Origin: Gloeomargaritales cyanobacterium VI4D9
GTDB taxonomy: Bacteria > Cyanobacteriota > Cyanobacteriia > Gloeomargaritales > Gloeomargaritaceae
DNA length: 64,000 bases
Assembly (NCBI GenBank): GCA_927797885.1
Contig: OV696605.1
Location: 2,579,157-2,643,156 of the forward strand
Direction of reading: 5' to 3'
The notes below the pieces were generated by a model. It did not search any database and was not told the DNA's origin. It was given only the letters and a program-made list of their open reading frames with translations. Positions 57,339 to 64,000 of the stretch are shown here, in pieces (position 1 is the first letter of the stretch; each line of letters begins with the position of its first letter). The position numbers and the translations under genes are program-made.

Positions 57339-58442
57339 ATGGGCAAATCACCCAAGGGAACCGTTAGCCTGGTCAATTCTAATGGGCGGCTACAGGCAAG
57401 GTTCCGGTGGCAAGGGAAGCGGTATTACTTGAGCCTGGGTGTAACGGATACACCCAAGAATCGGAAGCTGGTGGCGGGGCGGGTGGCGCAGATACAGCGT
57501 GACCTGGACTATGGGGAATTTACCGGCGACTTATCCAAGTACCAACCCCAGGCGGTGGGTGTAGCGGTTACACCCAAGATACCTAGCTTGATGGAATTGT
57601 GGACAAGGTTTGTGGACTACAAGCGACCCCAGTTAGCGGTGTCCACCATCCACAAAATTTATGGGCGGTATGGTGAGTTGTTGCGCCGGTGCCCTTACCA
57701 AGAGTTAGAGAAGTCCACAGAGATTAGGGAATGGGCGCTGAATACGCAACCACCAATTACCGCCAAGCGACTTCTACAGCACCTGGGGGCTTGCTGTAAA
57801 TGGGCGGTTCAGTCGAAGCTAATCCCATCCAACCCATTTCAGGGAATGGCGGCTAATATCACCATCCCCAAATCTGAACGGGGCGGGGATGAAATTGACC
57901 CGTTTTCCCCAGATGAACGGGCGGCTATTATCGCCGGGTTTGAGTCATCCCAGTATTACCGACCCTATGCCCCGTTAGTACGGTTTTTATTTTTGACGGG
58001 GTGCAGACCGGGGGAAGCACTGGGCTTGGAGTGGGGACACATTACGGATGAGTTTATCCATTTCCAACAGACTTCAGTCAATGGACTCCGGGGCGAATTG
58101 AAGCAGGGACTCAAAACCCAAAGTAGTCGTAAATTCCCGATTAACCGGCAACTACAGGAACTTTTAGACAATATCCCCAGGGTGAATAAGCTAGTCTTTC
58201 CTAGTCCTACGGGGCGCATTATTGACTGGACAAATTTTAGGGCTAGGGCCTGGGTAACGGTTCTCAAGTCTGTGGGGGTGCGCTACCGCAAGGTTTATCA
58301 AGCCCGGCATACCTTCATCACGGAAGCCCTGCGCCGGGGGTTATCGGTACAGGATGTGGCAAAGCTAGTTGGCAACAGTCCCCAGGTGATTTATGCCCAT
58401 TACGCCGGGGCAAGTCGGGAACTGGTGGTGCCGGAACTATGA
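57339..58442 (+). CDS. int: tyrosine recombinase/integrase
   Basis: The 367-residue integrase has an N-terminal DNA-binding part (SLVNSNGRLQARFRWQGKRY), a SAM-like core-binding domain (MELWTRFVDYKRPQLAVSTI), and the catalytic domain with the first Arg in FLTGCRPGEALGLEW. The box II segment reads YQARHTFITEAL, where Tyr stands at the usual first His as in many phage integrases. The nucleophilic Tyr is in VIYAHYAGA. ATG at 57339 follows AAGGA. It starts 146 bases from the tRNA-Gly end and overlaps the next gene by 4 bases. Confidence 0.92.
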   Translation: MGKSPKGTVSLVNSNGRLQARFRWQGKRYYLSLGVTDTPKNRKLVAGRVAQIQRDLDYGEFTGDLSKYQPQAVGVAVTPKIPSLMELWTRFVDYKRPQLAVSTIHKIYGRYGELLRRCPYQELEKSTEIREWALNTQPPITAKRLLQHLGACCKWAVQSKLIPSNPFQGMAANITIPKSERGGDEIDPFSPDERAAIIAGFESSQYYRPYAPLVRFLFLTGCRPGEALGLEWGHITDEFIHFQQTSVNGLRGELKQGLKTQSSRKFPINRQLQELLDNIPRVNKLVFPSPTGRIIDWTNFRARAWVTVLKSVGVRYRKVYQARHTFITEALRRGLSVQDVAKLVGNSPQVIYAHYAGASRELVVPEL

Positions 58443-59236
58443 CTAATCCCAAGTGGCGGCGCAAATTGAGGGAACTGGTGGGGGCGGAACTTGCCCCATT
58501 CATCCCCCATTGGGTCGAGCTAGAACCGCCGGATGTACCCCAGGATTTTTTAATTGAATTGGAATTTTACGATTGGTGGCAAGCGGTCAAAACCCATGCC
58601 AGCCGGGGGGAACTTCACCCCAGCATCCACAACCATCCCCGAAGTGCAGTTATTGGCAAAGACGGCAATTATCAATCTGTTGACCTGACTGGCACAGGAC
58701 TACCCCGCAAATTTGAACGATTCTACACCAAAGGATTAAATTACCCCCAAACTACCCCCCAGGTGCAGTGGCCTATGACCTTAAGGTGGGCTTGGGTAAG
58801 CGTCACCCTGAGAGATGACGGGGTGAGTATGCCCAATGATGACTACAACCCAGGGGAATCCTTGTGTACGTTGATCCAGGATACCCCCCAGCAGTTCATT
58901 CATAGCCTAAACTTTTGGCATGGGCATTACCAAATTTATTTGAAATTGACCTCCATAGAACGGCGGTTCCTGAGTGCCATTAGGGGAACGTATTCTTGCA
59001 GTCACTCAACTGGAACGCAACATCAATGGTACGGTTCCTACAAAAATTTGCGATGGGAACCCGAGCGTTATTTCCCTGGTGTTGACCCCACAAACTACGG
59101 GCGGCACCTAAAAAGACTGCAAACCCTGGGACTAATCCAAATCCACCGGCTGGGAAATGGAAACATTACGAGTTTTAGCTTTGACATCGCTACAACCGGC
59201 GCAGTGATACACGTTTGCAAAAAACTTTGTAAATAA
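58439..59236 (+). CDS. hypothetical protein of the integrated element, possibly replication-related
   Basis: A 265-residue protein I cannot assign. It has a Trp-rich middle (NFWHGHYQIYLKL, GTQHQWYGSYKNLRWEPERY) and a C-terminal region YGRHLKRLQTLGLIQIHRLG with the look of a winged-helix DNA-binding motif. Three iterons lie directly downstream, the placing often seen with plasmid or phage initiators and regulators, so an initiator or repressor role is possible. ATG overlaps the integrase stop (ATGA). No catalytic motif is obvious. Confidence 0.6.
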   Translation: MTNPKWRRKLRELVGAELAPFIPHWVELEPPDVPQDFLIELEFYDWWQAVKTHASRGELHPSIHNHPRSAVIGKDGNYQSVDLTGTGLPRKFERFYTKGLNYPQTTPQVQWPMTLRWAWVSVTLRDDGVSMPNDDYNPGESLCTLIQDTPQQFIHSLNFWHGHYQIYLKLTSIERRFLSAIRGTYSCSHSTGTQHQWYGSYKNLRWEPERYFPGVDPTNYGRHLKRLQTLGLIQIHRLGNGNITSFSFDIATTGAVIHVCKKLCK

Positions 59237-59427
59237 TTGTTAAAACATACTGCTTTTATTATTACACAAATTTTGACGGGGTAAACCCTAGAATCGGTAT
59301 GTTATTACAGAAAATTTGACGGGGTAAATGGGCATATCCCCATTCAATCCCCCTGATTTTGACGGGGTAAACCCTAAATTGAGAGCCTGTAACCTTTGCT
59401 ACGTTGGACTTGTAGAGTTTTTGAGAG
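59237..59427. other. intergenic iteron and control region
   Basis: About 190 bases with an AT-rich head (TTAAAACATACTGCTTTTAT) followed by three iterons and then the leader of the excisionase-like gene. It is a candidate replication origin or operator. Confidence 0.5.
59271..59375. repeat. three iterons with exact 43-bp period
   Basis: The shared core is TTTGACGGGGTAAA; two copies extend to TTTTGACGGGGTAAACCCTA. The GAC of the core starts at 59275, 59318 and 59361, so the spacing is 43 and 43. The sequence between copies is not conserved. Such phasing (about four helical turns) places a bound protein on one face of the DNA. Confidence 0.8.
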
Positions 59428-59715
59428 ATGTTTATGACGACATTTCACCCGGTCAAAAGGTGCGCCGAGCAGTTAGGAGTCCACTGGGCATGGCTCAGGG
59501 ACAGGCGGCTACGAGGTCAATTCATCGAGGGTGTCCATTACCGCAAGGTTCCGGGGATTCGGGGGTACTGCTACAATACTGAACTTTGCGGCCACTGGAT
59601 TGATTGCGGGGGCGATCCGATTCTCCACCAGGCGGCGATTGATCAGTTTTTGGCATCCCAGCGAATGACACGGATTTTGCAACAAGTCAAGCGGGGGGGC
59701 ACCAGCAATGGCTGA
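59428..59715 (+). CDS. excisionase-like small DNA-binding protein
   Basis: A 95-residue basic protein with VKRCAEQLGVHWAWLRDRRL at residues 9-28, a helix-turn-helix like those of MerR/Xis-type proteins, then RGQFIEGVHYRKVPGIRGYC with the winged turn seen in excisionases. It ends in a basic tail. It follows the iterons, so it could bind them or act with the integrase. ATG at 59428 follows GAGAG. It overlaps the next gene by 8 bases. Confidence 0.65.
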   Translation: MFMTTFHPVKRCAEQLGVHWAWLRDRRLRGQFIEGVHYRKVPGIRGYCYNTELCGHWIDCGGDPILHQAAIDQFLASQRMTRILQQVKRGGTSNG

Positions 59716-60442
59716 GCAATTTCACCGGCTGACCCTGGGCGAACTGAAACGACTTTACCAGTCCGGCGGTTTGACCAGCGTGGCATATTTGAGACTCATT
59801 CTGCAGACCAAAATGCGCGCCGGCTGGAAGCTGACCATTGAGAGTGTTGACCAGTTCTGCGGCGAATGGGGTCTCAGCAAATCAACTTTCTACAGAGCTA
59901 GGCGAAAACTCCAGTTAGAAGGATTCCTGTCAGTACAACATACACGGCTAACCTTGACTTGTAACACAAATTCTCACCAGTGGCACTCAAGTCTCACCAA
60001 TGAGAATCCAATTCTCACCGGTGACACTCAGGATGTCACTGATGAGAATCAGACAAGCCTCAAACCCCGTGCTGGTGCGGGTTCTGGCGTTCTACTAGAT
60101 GTTTATCAGATGTCTAATAGATGTTTACTAGAGGGAACAGCCGATTTTGTTAGTACAAACCAAGCCGATCCAAGTTATCTCAGATTTCTGGGTTACAAAC
60201 GAAGGAACCCCTGGAAGCGAGTTACCGGCGAGGCGATTGAGCGAGAACTTGAGACTAACCCCGATCCCAGGATCAAGTTCGGTTGGCTCAAGACAGCCCC
60301 AAGTGTGTTGTCCCCCTGGTGGTCAGTTGAGTTTAATCCTTTAGCGGAATCCCCCCCAGGCGACCCAACAAGCCAGGGTTCCGGTCCGCACTTAGGGAAT
60401 GAGCTTGAACAGTCCCCGATGGGTGTTGGAGGCAATTTATGA
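59708..60442 (+). CDS. replication-like protein with helix-turn-helix
   Basis: A 244-residue protein. The N-terminal region carries a winged-helix-like segment (VDQFCGEWGLSKSTFYRARR, then KLQLEGFLSVQHTRL) as in phage replication and initiator proteins that resemble DnaD or O proteins. The middle is low complexity and encodes a 41-bp DNA repeat. No ATPase or nuclease motif is visible. The C-terminus (SPPGDPTSQGSGPHLGNELE) is disordered. I infer an accessory replication or regulatory role, not certain. Its stop overlaps the next start (ATGA). Confidence 0.6.
   Translation: MAEQFHRLTLGELKRLYQSGGLTSVAYLRLILQTKMRAGWKLTIESVDQFCGEWGLSKSTFYRARRKLQLEGFLSVQHTRLTLTCNTNSHQWHSSLTNENPILTGDTQDVTDENQTSLKPRAGAGSGVLLDVYQMSNRCLLEGTADFVSTNQADPSYLRFLGYKRRNPWKRVTGEAIERELETNPDPRIKFGWLKTAPSVLSPWWSVEFNPLAESPPGDPTSQGSGPHLGNELEQSPMGVGGNL
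59970..60051. repeat. 41-bp imperfect tandem repeat with inverted ends, inside a coding region
   Basis: ATTCTCACCAGTGGCACTCA begins at 59970 and ATTCTCACCGGTGACACTCA at 60011. Each unit ends with TGAGAAT, so each can form a hairpin with ATTCTCA. The period is not a multiple of three, so the protein copies are not repeats. Confidence 0.75.
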
Positions 60443-60705
60443 CCCCCGCAGTATCCCTAAGTAATGGGAAAGTTCACGTCACCTTACCGCCGCCGCCCCA
60501 GCAGATTGGGGAAATTTCGTACTCGTGTTGGCTGTGCAAAGACTCCGGGGTAGTTGCGACCGTTGACCAATTCGGGAACCCCTGGGGATGGCGGTGCCGG
60601 TGCCCTGCTGGAACCAAGGCCGCCGGTGCCCCCCAAGTGAGCCGTAGCGATTACATCACATTGTACACCCAGGCGTGGCCTGATTTTGCCGTACCACCGT
60701 ATTAG
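60439..60705 (+). CDS. small cysteine-rich hypothetical protein
   Basis: An 88-residue protein with ISYSCWLCKDSGVVATVD and then WRCRCPAG, a CxxC...CxC set that could bind one zinc ion. The region between resembles short phage zinc-finger proteins. The ATG overlaps the preceding stop. Function unknown. Confidence 0.6.
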   Translation: MTPAVSLSNGKVHVTLPPPPQQIGEISYSCWLCKDSGVVATVDQFGNPWGWRCRCPAGTKAAGAPQVSRSDYITLYTQAWPDFAVPPY

Positions 60706-60707
60706 CC

Positions 60708-60959
60708 ATGAACCATAAACCCGTTGCCCCGCATTACACCCAAGGTTCCATCGAGTGCATTACAGCCATTAAAAGTGCCTTGACCCTGGAGGAATTTAGG
60801 GGCTACTGCAAGGGAAATATCCTTAAATACGTGTGGCGGGAACGGCATAAAGGGCAACTGGAATCCTTGTTAAAAGCCCGTGATTATTTGAATTGGCTAA
60901 TAGAAACCTACCAGTTAGAATCAAAGTGTAATCCGCCCCCAAACCCCCATGAAAAATGA
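60708..60959 (+). CDS. DUF3310 family phage protein
   Basis: An 83-residue protein matching the DUF3310 family, known from many phages: HYTQGSIECITAIKSALTLE, FRGYCKGNILKYVWRERHKG and LLKARDYLNWLIETY. The family role is not established, though it often neighbours nucleotide metabolism or replication genes. ATG at 60708, two bases after the preceding stop. This is one of the best phage markers in the element. Confidence 0.85.
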   Translation: MNHKPVAPHYTQGSIECITAIKSALTLEEFRGYCKGNILKYVWRERHKGQLESLLKARDYLNWLIETYQLESKCNPPPNPHEK

Positions 60960-61107
60960 AGCCCCGCCCATTCAACAAATAACCCAATTAATCCCACTCA
61001 CTCGACTTGAATTTCAGCAAAAAATCTTAAGGCAAATTCGTGATGAGTTAGCCAAACAGGATGCGCTAAGCGCGTTTCAATCTGAGTACCCAGATGATCA
61101 CTTTTGA
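60949..61107 (+). CDS. small hypothetical protein between DUF3310 and RusA
   Basis: A 52-residue protein starting MKNEAPPIQQITQLIPLTRL, with a helical middle LEFQQKILRQIRDELAKQD and an acidic end. It overlaps DUF3310 by 11 bases and RusA by 14 bases, a spacing common in phage operons. No family recognised. Confidence 0.5.
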   Translation: MKNEAPPIQQITQLIPLTRLEFQQKILRQIRDELAKQDALSAFQSEYPDDHF

Positions 61108-61456
61108 TGTGCCCTACCCAGCCTGTCCGAAGCCCCGCCCCCGGTTTGTGCGGAACGGATGGGCGCATTTACCACCTAAGTATGTTCACTGGAAGCGAGA
61201 ATCAGCACCGCTACTGGTGGCACAGGCGAAAGCGCAGAATCTACAAATCCCCATCAGCGATCCTCATTCAGTGGAAATACTGCTAATCTCACCCAGTTGT
61301 CGGGGCGACATTGATAACTGGTGTGGCTCAGTTTTTGATGTGTTGGTGCAAGCAGGAATTTTAGTTGACGACAATCTCAAGGTCTTGCCGGAACTGACTG
61401 CCCGATGGAAACGGGGAGTCCCATCCTGCACCGTGACCCTGACCCCCATCGGTTAA
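61094..61456 (+). CDS. rusA: RusA-family Holliday junction resolvase
   Basis: The 120-residue protein has the RusA catalytic core: ITFDVPYPACPKPRPRF at the N-terminus and RGDIDNWCGSVFDVLVQAGI followed by LVDDN, giving the acidic residues that bind magnesium. RusA cuts Holliday junctions during phage replication or recombination, here with the Rad52-like annealing protein. ATG at 61094 overlaps the previous gene. Length is usual. Confidence 0.88.
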   Translation: MITFDVPYPACPKPRPRFVRNGWAHLPPKYVHWKRESAPLLVAQAKAQNLQIPISDPHSVEILLISPSCRGDIDNWCGSVFDVLVQAGILVDDNLKVLPELTARWKRGVPSCTVTLTPIG

Positions 61457-61491
61457 ACTGAAATTAACCAAACGTTAAGAATAGGTTAAGG

Positions 61492-62069
61492 ATGCTAGAC
61501 CGGGGCTTAGATGATTTGCAGAGACGGGCGGCTGACCTGGTGCTAGACGGCTGGACGCTCAGTCGGATCAGCAATTAGGGCACCTCTATGAATTCACAGC
61601 TATTGAGAATGACTCCTGAGTTATTGATAATTACCAACGAAAGAATAGGGCTTCCGAGCCTGCCGTGTCAGTACAAAAATCAATAAATAGAGGTACCCAT
61701 TATTTAGAAGTCTCTAAAGTTTCTCTCTGCAAATGGAAAAAGTTACCCGCCTGGAAGGAATACATTGCAGAACAGACGGGGGAGGGATTGGAAGCGAGAA
61801 GTCACCGTGTACGTCGGGTAGTTGACCTTGCATTGGAAACTATTGAGAGCGCATTAACCGACCCGGAAATTGTGCCCCTGAAACGGGCAGAATTGGCGAT
61901 TAAATGGCTAACGTTAATCAAAGAATCCGTAACCCAGGCGGCGGCGCCCACCCCAGAAGTCCCCAGGGTCATCCCATTGGAAATGATTAAGCGAATTAGG
62001 GAACAGGTTTATGGAATTTATGACGCTGATCCAAAACTGCCAAACACCCCCGTAGAAACTAGCGACTGA
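61492..62069 (+). pseudogene. terminase-small-subunit-like HTH gene split by a family C element
   Basis: The left part (61492-61577) encodes MLDRGLDDLQRRAADLVLDG and WTLSRISN, then hits a stop at the inserted repeat. The right part (from 61703) continues as LEVSKVSLCKWKKLPAWKEY. Joining them through the duplicated ATTA gives SRISNYLEVSKVSLCKW, an unbroken helix-turn-helix of the phage small-terminase type with a C-terminal helical region. The insert also supplies a GTG (61665) that could restart a shortened protein of 134 residues. Confidence 0.75.
61578..61698. mobile_element. family C element, copy C2, inserted in the terminase-like gene
   Basis: A 121-base insert bounded by GGGCACCTCTAT and ATAGAGGTACCC, 12-base inverted repeats with one mismatch. 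It is flanked by ATTA on both sides (61574-61577 and 61699-61702). It has no transposase gene, so it must have been moved by an enzyme supplied elsewhere. Confidence 0.88.
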
Positions 62070-62415
62070 CTACGCAAATGTGTAAGCCCAATCTGTACTA
62101 ACACCCCCTGTAGAATGCCCGGCAATGCCCCAAAAAGAAAAGCCCGGTATGAATCTATCCGCAAGGTAGGGAAACTGGATACAGGTCATTCTAGGCGGCA
62201 ATGCGTGAAAACCTGCTAAAACCGGGGATTCCCTATTGATATACAGCAGTTGTACTAACCAATGGTTGCGACTAACAAAATACATACTTGCAATGTTGCG
62301 TGATAACAATGTTTACGCTGGTAAGCTCTCTGATAGACCTTCCAATTGTACTGCAATGCCCGCAAATCTGATAGGGGAAATGGGGTGAGCCGGGATTAGG
62401 TGGGATAAGGCGGCA
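62070..62415. other. spacer without a recognised gene
   Basis: About 350 bases after the broken gene. A 79-codon minus-strand frame (62070-62309) is open but unlike any family I know, and it has no ribosome site. No large terminase gene is present where one would expect it, so this may be a deletion scar. Confidence 0.4.
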
Positions 62416-62610
62416 TCACTTAAGGACGCTGGTAATAATGACCGTGAGCGTTGCACTAGCAATCAGGGTAAAAGCCAACTGCACCACCCACTGGGTAGCC
62501 TTCTGATAGTTGTCGAACTTGTTGTTGAACTTCTCCAGCTCCAGGCGTAGCTGATCCAGTGCGGCGGCTAAACCCTCCAGGGTGGGTGGGGTATCGTTTC
62601 TGTTCTCCAT
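62416..62610 (-). CDS. holin- or XhlA-like small membrane protein
   Basis: A 64-residue protein with an N-terminal coiled coil (LEGLAAALDQLRLELEKFNN, KFDNYQKA) and a single C-terminal membrane helix (WVVQLAFTLIASATLTVIIT). This plan is typical of XhlA-type lysis accessory proteins and of some small phage membrane proteins. Identity is inferred from architecture only. ATG at 62610. Confidence 0.5.
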   Translation of the reverse strand: MENRNDTPPTLEGLAAALDQLRLELEKFNNKFDNYQKATQWVVQLAFTLIASATLTVIITSVLK

Positions 62611-62726
62611 ACGGTTACTCCATCGGTAGTTCCAGTGTATCCCCCCACCAGGTCATGGGCACCGGCGGGGGATTTAAGAGAATTTGGGTACATTTGTACC
62701 CAAACCCGATTTTGAGTTTGACAAAA

Positions 62727-62752
62727 CCCCCACCATCAAGGGACGGTGGGGG
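62727..62752 (-). terminator. terminator hairpin after the 126-residue gene
   Basis: CCCCCACC and GGTGGGGG around 10 bases; on the minus strand it is followed by TTTTGTC. It lies 9 bases beyond the stop at 62761. Confidence 0.75.
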
Positions 62753-62760
62753 AATTGTGG

Positions 62761-63141
62761 TTACTGCTGGTGGCGATTCAGGTAGTGTTCCAGAACCTGC
62801 TTGCCTAGCTTGGAAGCTTCCTCACGTTCACGTTCCAATTCTGCCAGGCGCTCCGGGGGCACCATATCTGCCAGCGTTTGATGTTCGGGGACATCTTGCT
62901 GATGGGCACCCCCGGGGGGATGTTCCCGGTTGGTGCGGGCATGATCCTTCAAGACCGAAGCGATGGCATTAGCTTCTTCTTCCAACGCATTCAACGCCCA
63001 TGATGCGGCACTGACAGCGACATCTTGGTTGATTGGCGGGTCATGCCGATCCACCGCTTCCAACAACAGGCGGATACCATTGATGCCACTGGCTACACGC
63101 TCCAAGGATTGAACAAGAAAACTCAACAACGGACTATCCAT
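62761..63141 (-). CDS. hypothetical helical protein of the integrated element
   Basis: A 126-residue, mostly helical, acidic protein. Segments include LLSFLVQSLERVASGINGIR and SAASWALNALEEEANAIASV, and the C-terminus RLAELEREREEASKLGKQVL looks like a coiled coil. I know no family. A GGAGG site stands about 7 bases before ATG 63141. The gene stands alone between two hairpins. Confidence 0.55.
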   Translation of the reverse strand: MDSPLLSFLVQSLERVASGINGIRLLLEAVDRHDPPINQDVAVSAASWALNALEEEANAIASVLKDHARTNREHPPGGAHQQDVPEHQTLADMVPPERLAELEREREEASKLGKQVLEHYLNRHQQ

Positions 63142-63174
63142 TTGAACCTCCAGAAATGAATGGGGACAAGAAAT

Positions 63175-63199
63175 GGGGGCGGTTTAACGTCATGCCCCC
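63175..63199 (-). terminator. hairpin after the Rad52-like gene
   Basis: GGGGGC and GCCCCC around 13 bases, with ATTTCTTG after it on the minus strand. The loop contains ACGTTAAACC, a word repeated upstream of the Rad52-like gene. Confidence 0.6.
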
Positions 63200-63226
63200 A
63201 GGACGCATGAATGGGTTCCTAATATG

Positions 63227-63643
63227 TCAGCGTTGGTACAGGTACAGCCCCAAGCCAAACCGGGCGCAACACCGGCGGAAGCACTGAGATTCAGCATTAG
63301 CCGCCGTTTCCCCATAACCAGAAGTATTCACCTTCTCACTGCCAGTTGATTCCCTGGTAATGGTGCCGTCACTGGTCGGGATTGATAACGAACCGGTCAT
63401 GACCAATTCATCCCCAATTTGCTGGACATTGGTAATCCGAAATTGCCAGCCGGGGGCGTATCTATCCAACACCAAACAAGCCCGATGCCAGGGGATATAG
63501 GTGATAGTCCTACCGCCTAACTTTTTGGTTTCTAAAACACTACTGGGGAGTGGTTTAGATAGGGCTTCAATCACTTGGGATAAACTCCATTCCCCCGGGG
63601 CGGTGGGGGCATTTACAGACGGTTTAACGGTGGTGTACGTCAT
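63227..63643 (-). CDS. Rad52-like single-strand annealing protein
   Basis: A 138-residue protein of the Rad52/Sak type used by phages for recombination. Landmarks: RTITYIPWHRACLVLDRYAP, then GWQFRITNVQQIGDELVMTG, SIPTSDGTITRESTG and the C-terminal AANAESQCFRRCCARFGLGL, where the family usually has YxxxxNAESxAFRRAAAxFGLG. It pairs with the RusA resolvase in the same element. ATG at 63643 with GGAG upstream is preferred to 63658. It likely acts on single-stranded DNA ends in the cytosol. Confidence 0.82.
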   Translation of the reverse strand: MTYTTVKPSVNAPTAPGEWSLSQVIEALSKPLPSSVLETKKLGGRTITYIPWHRACLVLDRYAPGWQFRITNVQQIGDELVMTGSLSIPTSDGTITRESTGSEKVNTSGYGETAANAESQCFRRCCARFGLGLYLYQR

Positions 63644-63695
63644 GGTTTTAGACTCCATTGTGCAGGGTTTAACGTTGTATGGACAATGCAGACAA

Positions 63696-63723
63696 GCCCC
63701 GCCTATCGGGTGACGGGCGGGGC
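63696..63723 (-). terminator. terminator hairpin after the 62-residue gene
   Basis: GCCCCGCC and GGCGGGGC, an eight-pair stem, followed on the minus strand by TTGTCT. It lies 8 bases after the stop at 63731. Confidence 0.7.
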
Positions 63724-63730
63724 ATTGCCG

Positions 63731-63919
63731 TTACCAATCGTGTCCCATAGCTTCCAACTCTTCCCAGGTTTCCACACCCCAAGCGGCTAACAGTTGTTCC
63801 TTCTGCATATCTTGGTAGTGGCACCACAATTCATATTCCTGATCCGGGGTTAATTGTTGGCAATCGGAGCGATATTCATCAGCACCGACATCCAGTAACC
63901 CATCCAGAAATTCATCCAT
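63731..63919 (-). CDS. small acidic hypothetical protein
   Basis: A 62-residue, very acidic and Trp-rich protein: MDEFLDGLLDVGADEYRSDC, then QEYELWCHYQDMQKEQLLAA and WEELEAMGHDW. GGAGG lies 8 bases before ATG 63919. Its charge would suit a small DNA-mimic or an inhibitor of a host protein, but nothing shows this. No family match known to me. Confidence 0.55.
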   Translation of the reverse strand: MDEFLDGLLDVGADEYRSDCQQLTPDQEYELWCHYQDMQKEQLLAAWGVETWEELEAMGHDW

Positions 63920-63952
63920 GATTCAGTCCTCCAAATTAAGTAAAAGTGAATA

Positions 63953-63978
63953 CGCCCCCAGCGGTAGTGCCAGGGGCG
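63953..63978 (-). terminator. hairpin at the right edge, probably ending the next minus-strand gene
   Basis: CGCCCC and GGGGCG around 14 bases, then TATTCACTTTTACTT on the minus strand. The gene it serves lies mostly outside the window. Confidence 0.5.
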
Positions 63979-64000
63979 AGTGAATTTAGCGGTTGTTGTA

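Larger units (their letters stand above)
57193..64000. mobile_element. tRNA-Gly-associated integrated element (phage-like), right end outside
   Basis: From the tRNA to the window edge, no housekeeping gene is seen. Genes include a tyrosine integrase, an excisionase-like protein, replication-like proteins, DUF3310, a RusA resolvase, a terminase-like gene broken by a repeat, a holin-like protein and a Rad52-like annealing protein. Coding is dense, with overlapping starts and stops. This set fits a temperate cyanophage or a related integrative plasmid-phage; no capsid or portal gene is visible in the part shown. Confidence 0.8.

Noticed and set aside
59271-59375. Iteron array considered as a CRISPR
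   Set aside because: Only three copies, the repeat is short (14-20 bases), and no cas gene is near. Iterons next to replication-like genes fit better.
62070-62309. 79-codon minus-strand frame in the integrated element
   Set aside because: No ribosome site and no similarity I know; kept as spacer.

Overview
The window is a chromosomal segment of a unicellular-type cyanobacterium. Evidence for this: the cyanobacterial ATP synthase operon with a split b/b' pair, a 36-residue PsaI, a CpcS-III phycobiliprotein lyase, a cyAbrB regulator, DUF1815 and TIGR04376 proteins, an aspartate kinase with four ACT domains, a KtrA/KtrB potassium system and solanesyl diphosphate synthase. PsaI resembles the plastid form, so a Gloeomargarita-like lineage is possible, but I cannot fix the species. 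Core genes are G/C-rich with GGGG and CCCC runs. The transposase and a few spacers are AT-rich.

Layout. Bases 1-9000 carry a partial SpoIIE-type phosphatase, ilvN, cyAbrB, pdxA, DUF1815, an MDR oxidoreductase, cpcS, psaI, aat, a DCC protein, coaBC and rpmF. Bases 9300-18700 carry a DsbD/redoxin pair, a sodium:solute symporter, an ABC1 kinase, a trypsin-TPR protein and a TerB/Coq4-like protein. An IS4-type element with a clean 9-bp target duplication sits at 19138-20245. Next come an NhaP-type antiporter, aspartate kinase, a PQQ-type sugar dehydrogenase, mazG, pyrC, hemW, htpG, acyP and metK. The ATP synthase operon (a, c, b', b, delta, alpha, gamma) spans 35651-40873; beta and epsilon are not here. 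Bases 40870-57100 hold a beta-CASP-like hydrolase, thiC behind a TPP riboswitch, a GNAT/ppa/panD run, nusB, sds, thrB, a deacetylase-glycosidase fusion, coaX, a pilin, potassium transport genes and a CNNM protein. Coenzyme A genes recur at three separate places (coaBC, panD, coaX).

A tRNA-Gly(CCC) at 57121-57192 is followed at once by a tyrosine integrase and phage-type genes to the end of the window (DUF3310, RusA resolvase, Rad52-like annealing protein, excisionase-like and holin-like proteins). I read this as an integrated element whose other end lies outside. It carries three iterons spaced exactly 43 bp apart, a 41-bp DNA-level tandem repeat inside a replication-like gene, and minus-strand genes each followed by a hairpin terminator.

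Three families of short inverted-repeat elements (named A, B and C here, about 100-150 bp) fill almost every long spacer. One C copy interrupts a terminase-like gene of the integrated element, and removing it together with one 4-bp duplication restores the reading frame exactly. A remnant of an IS5-type transposase directly abuts one A copy.
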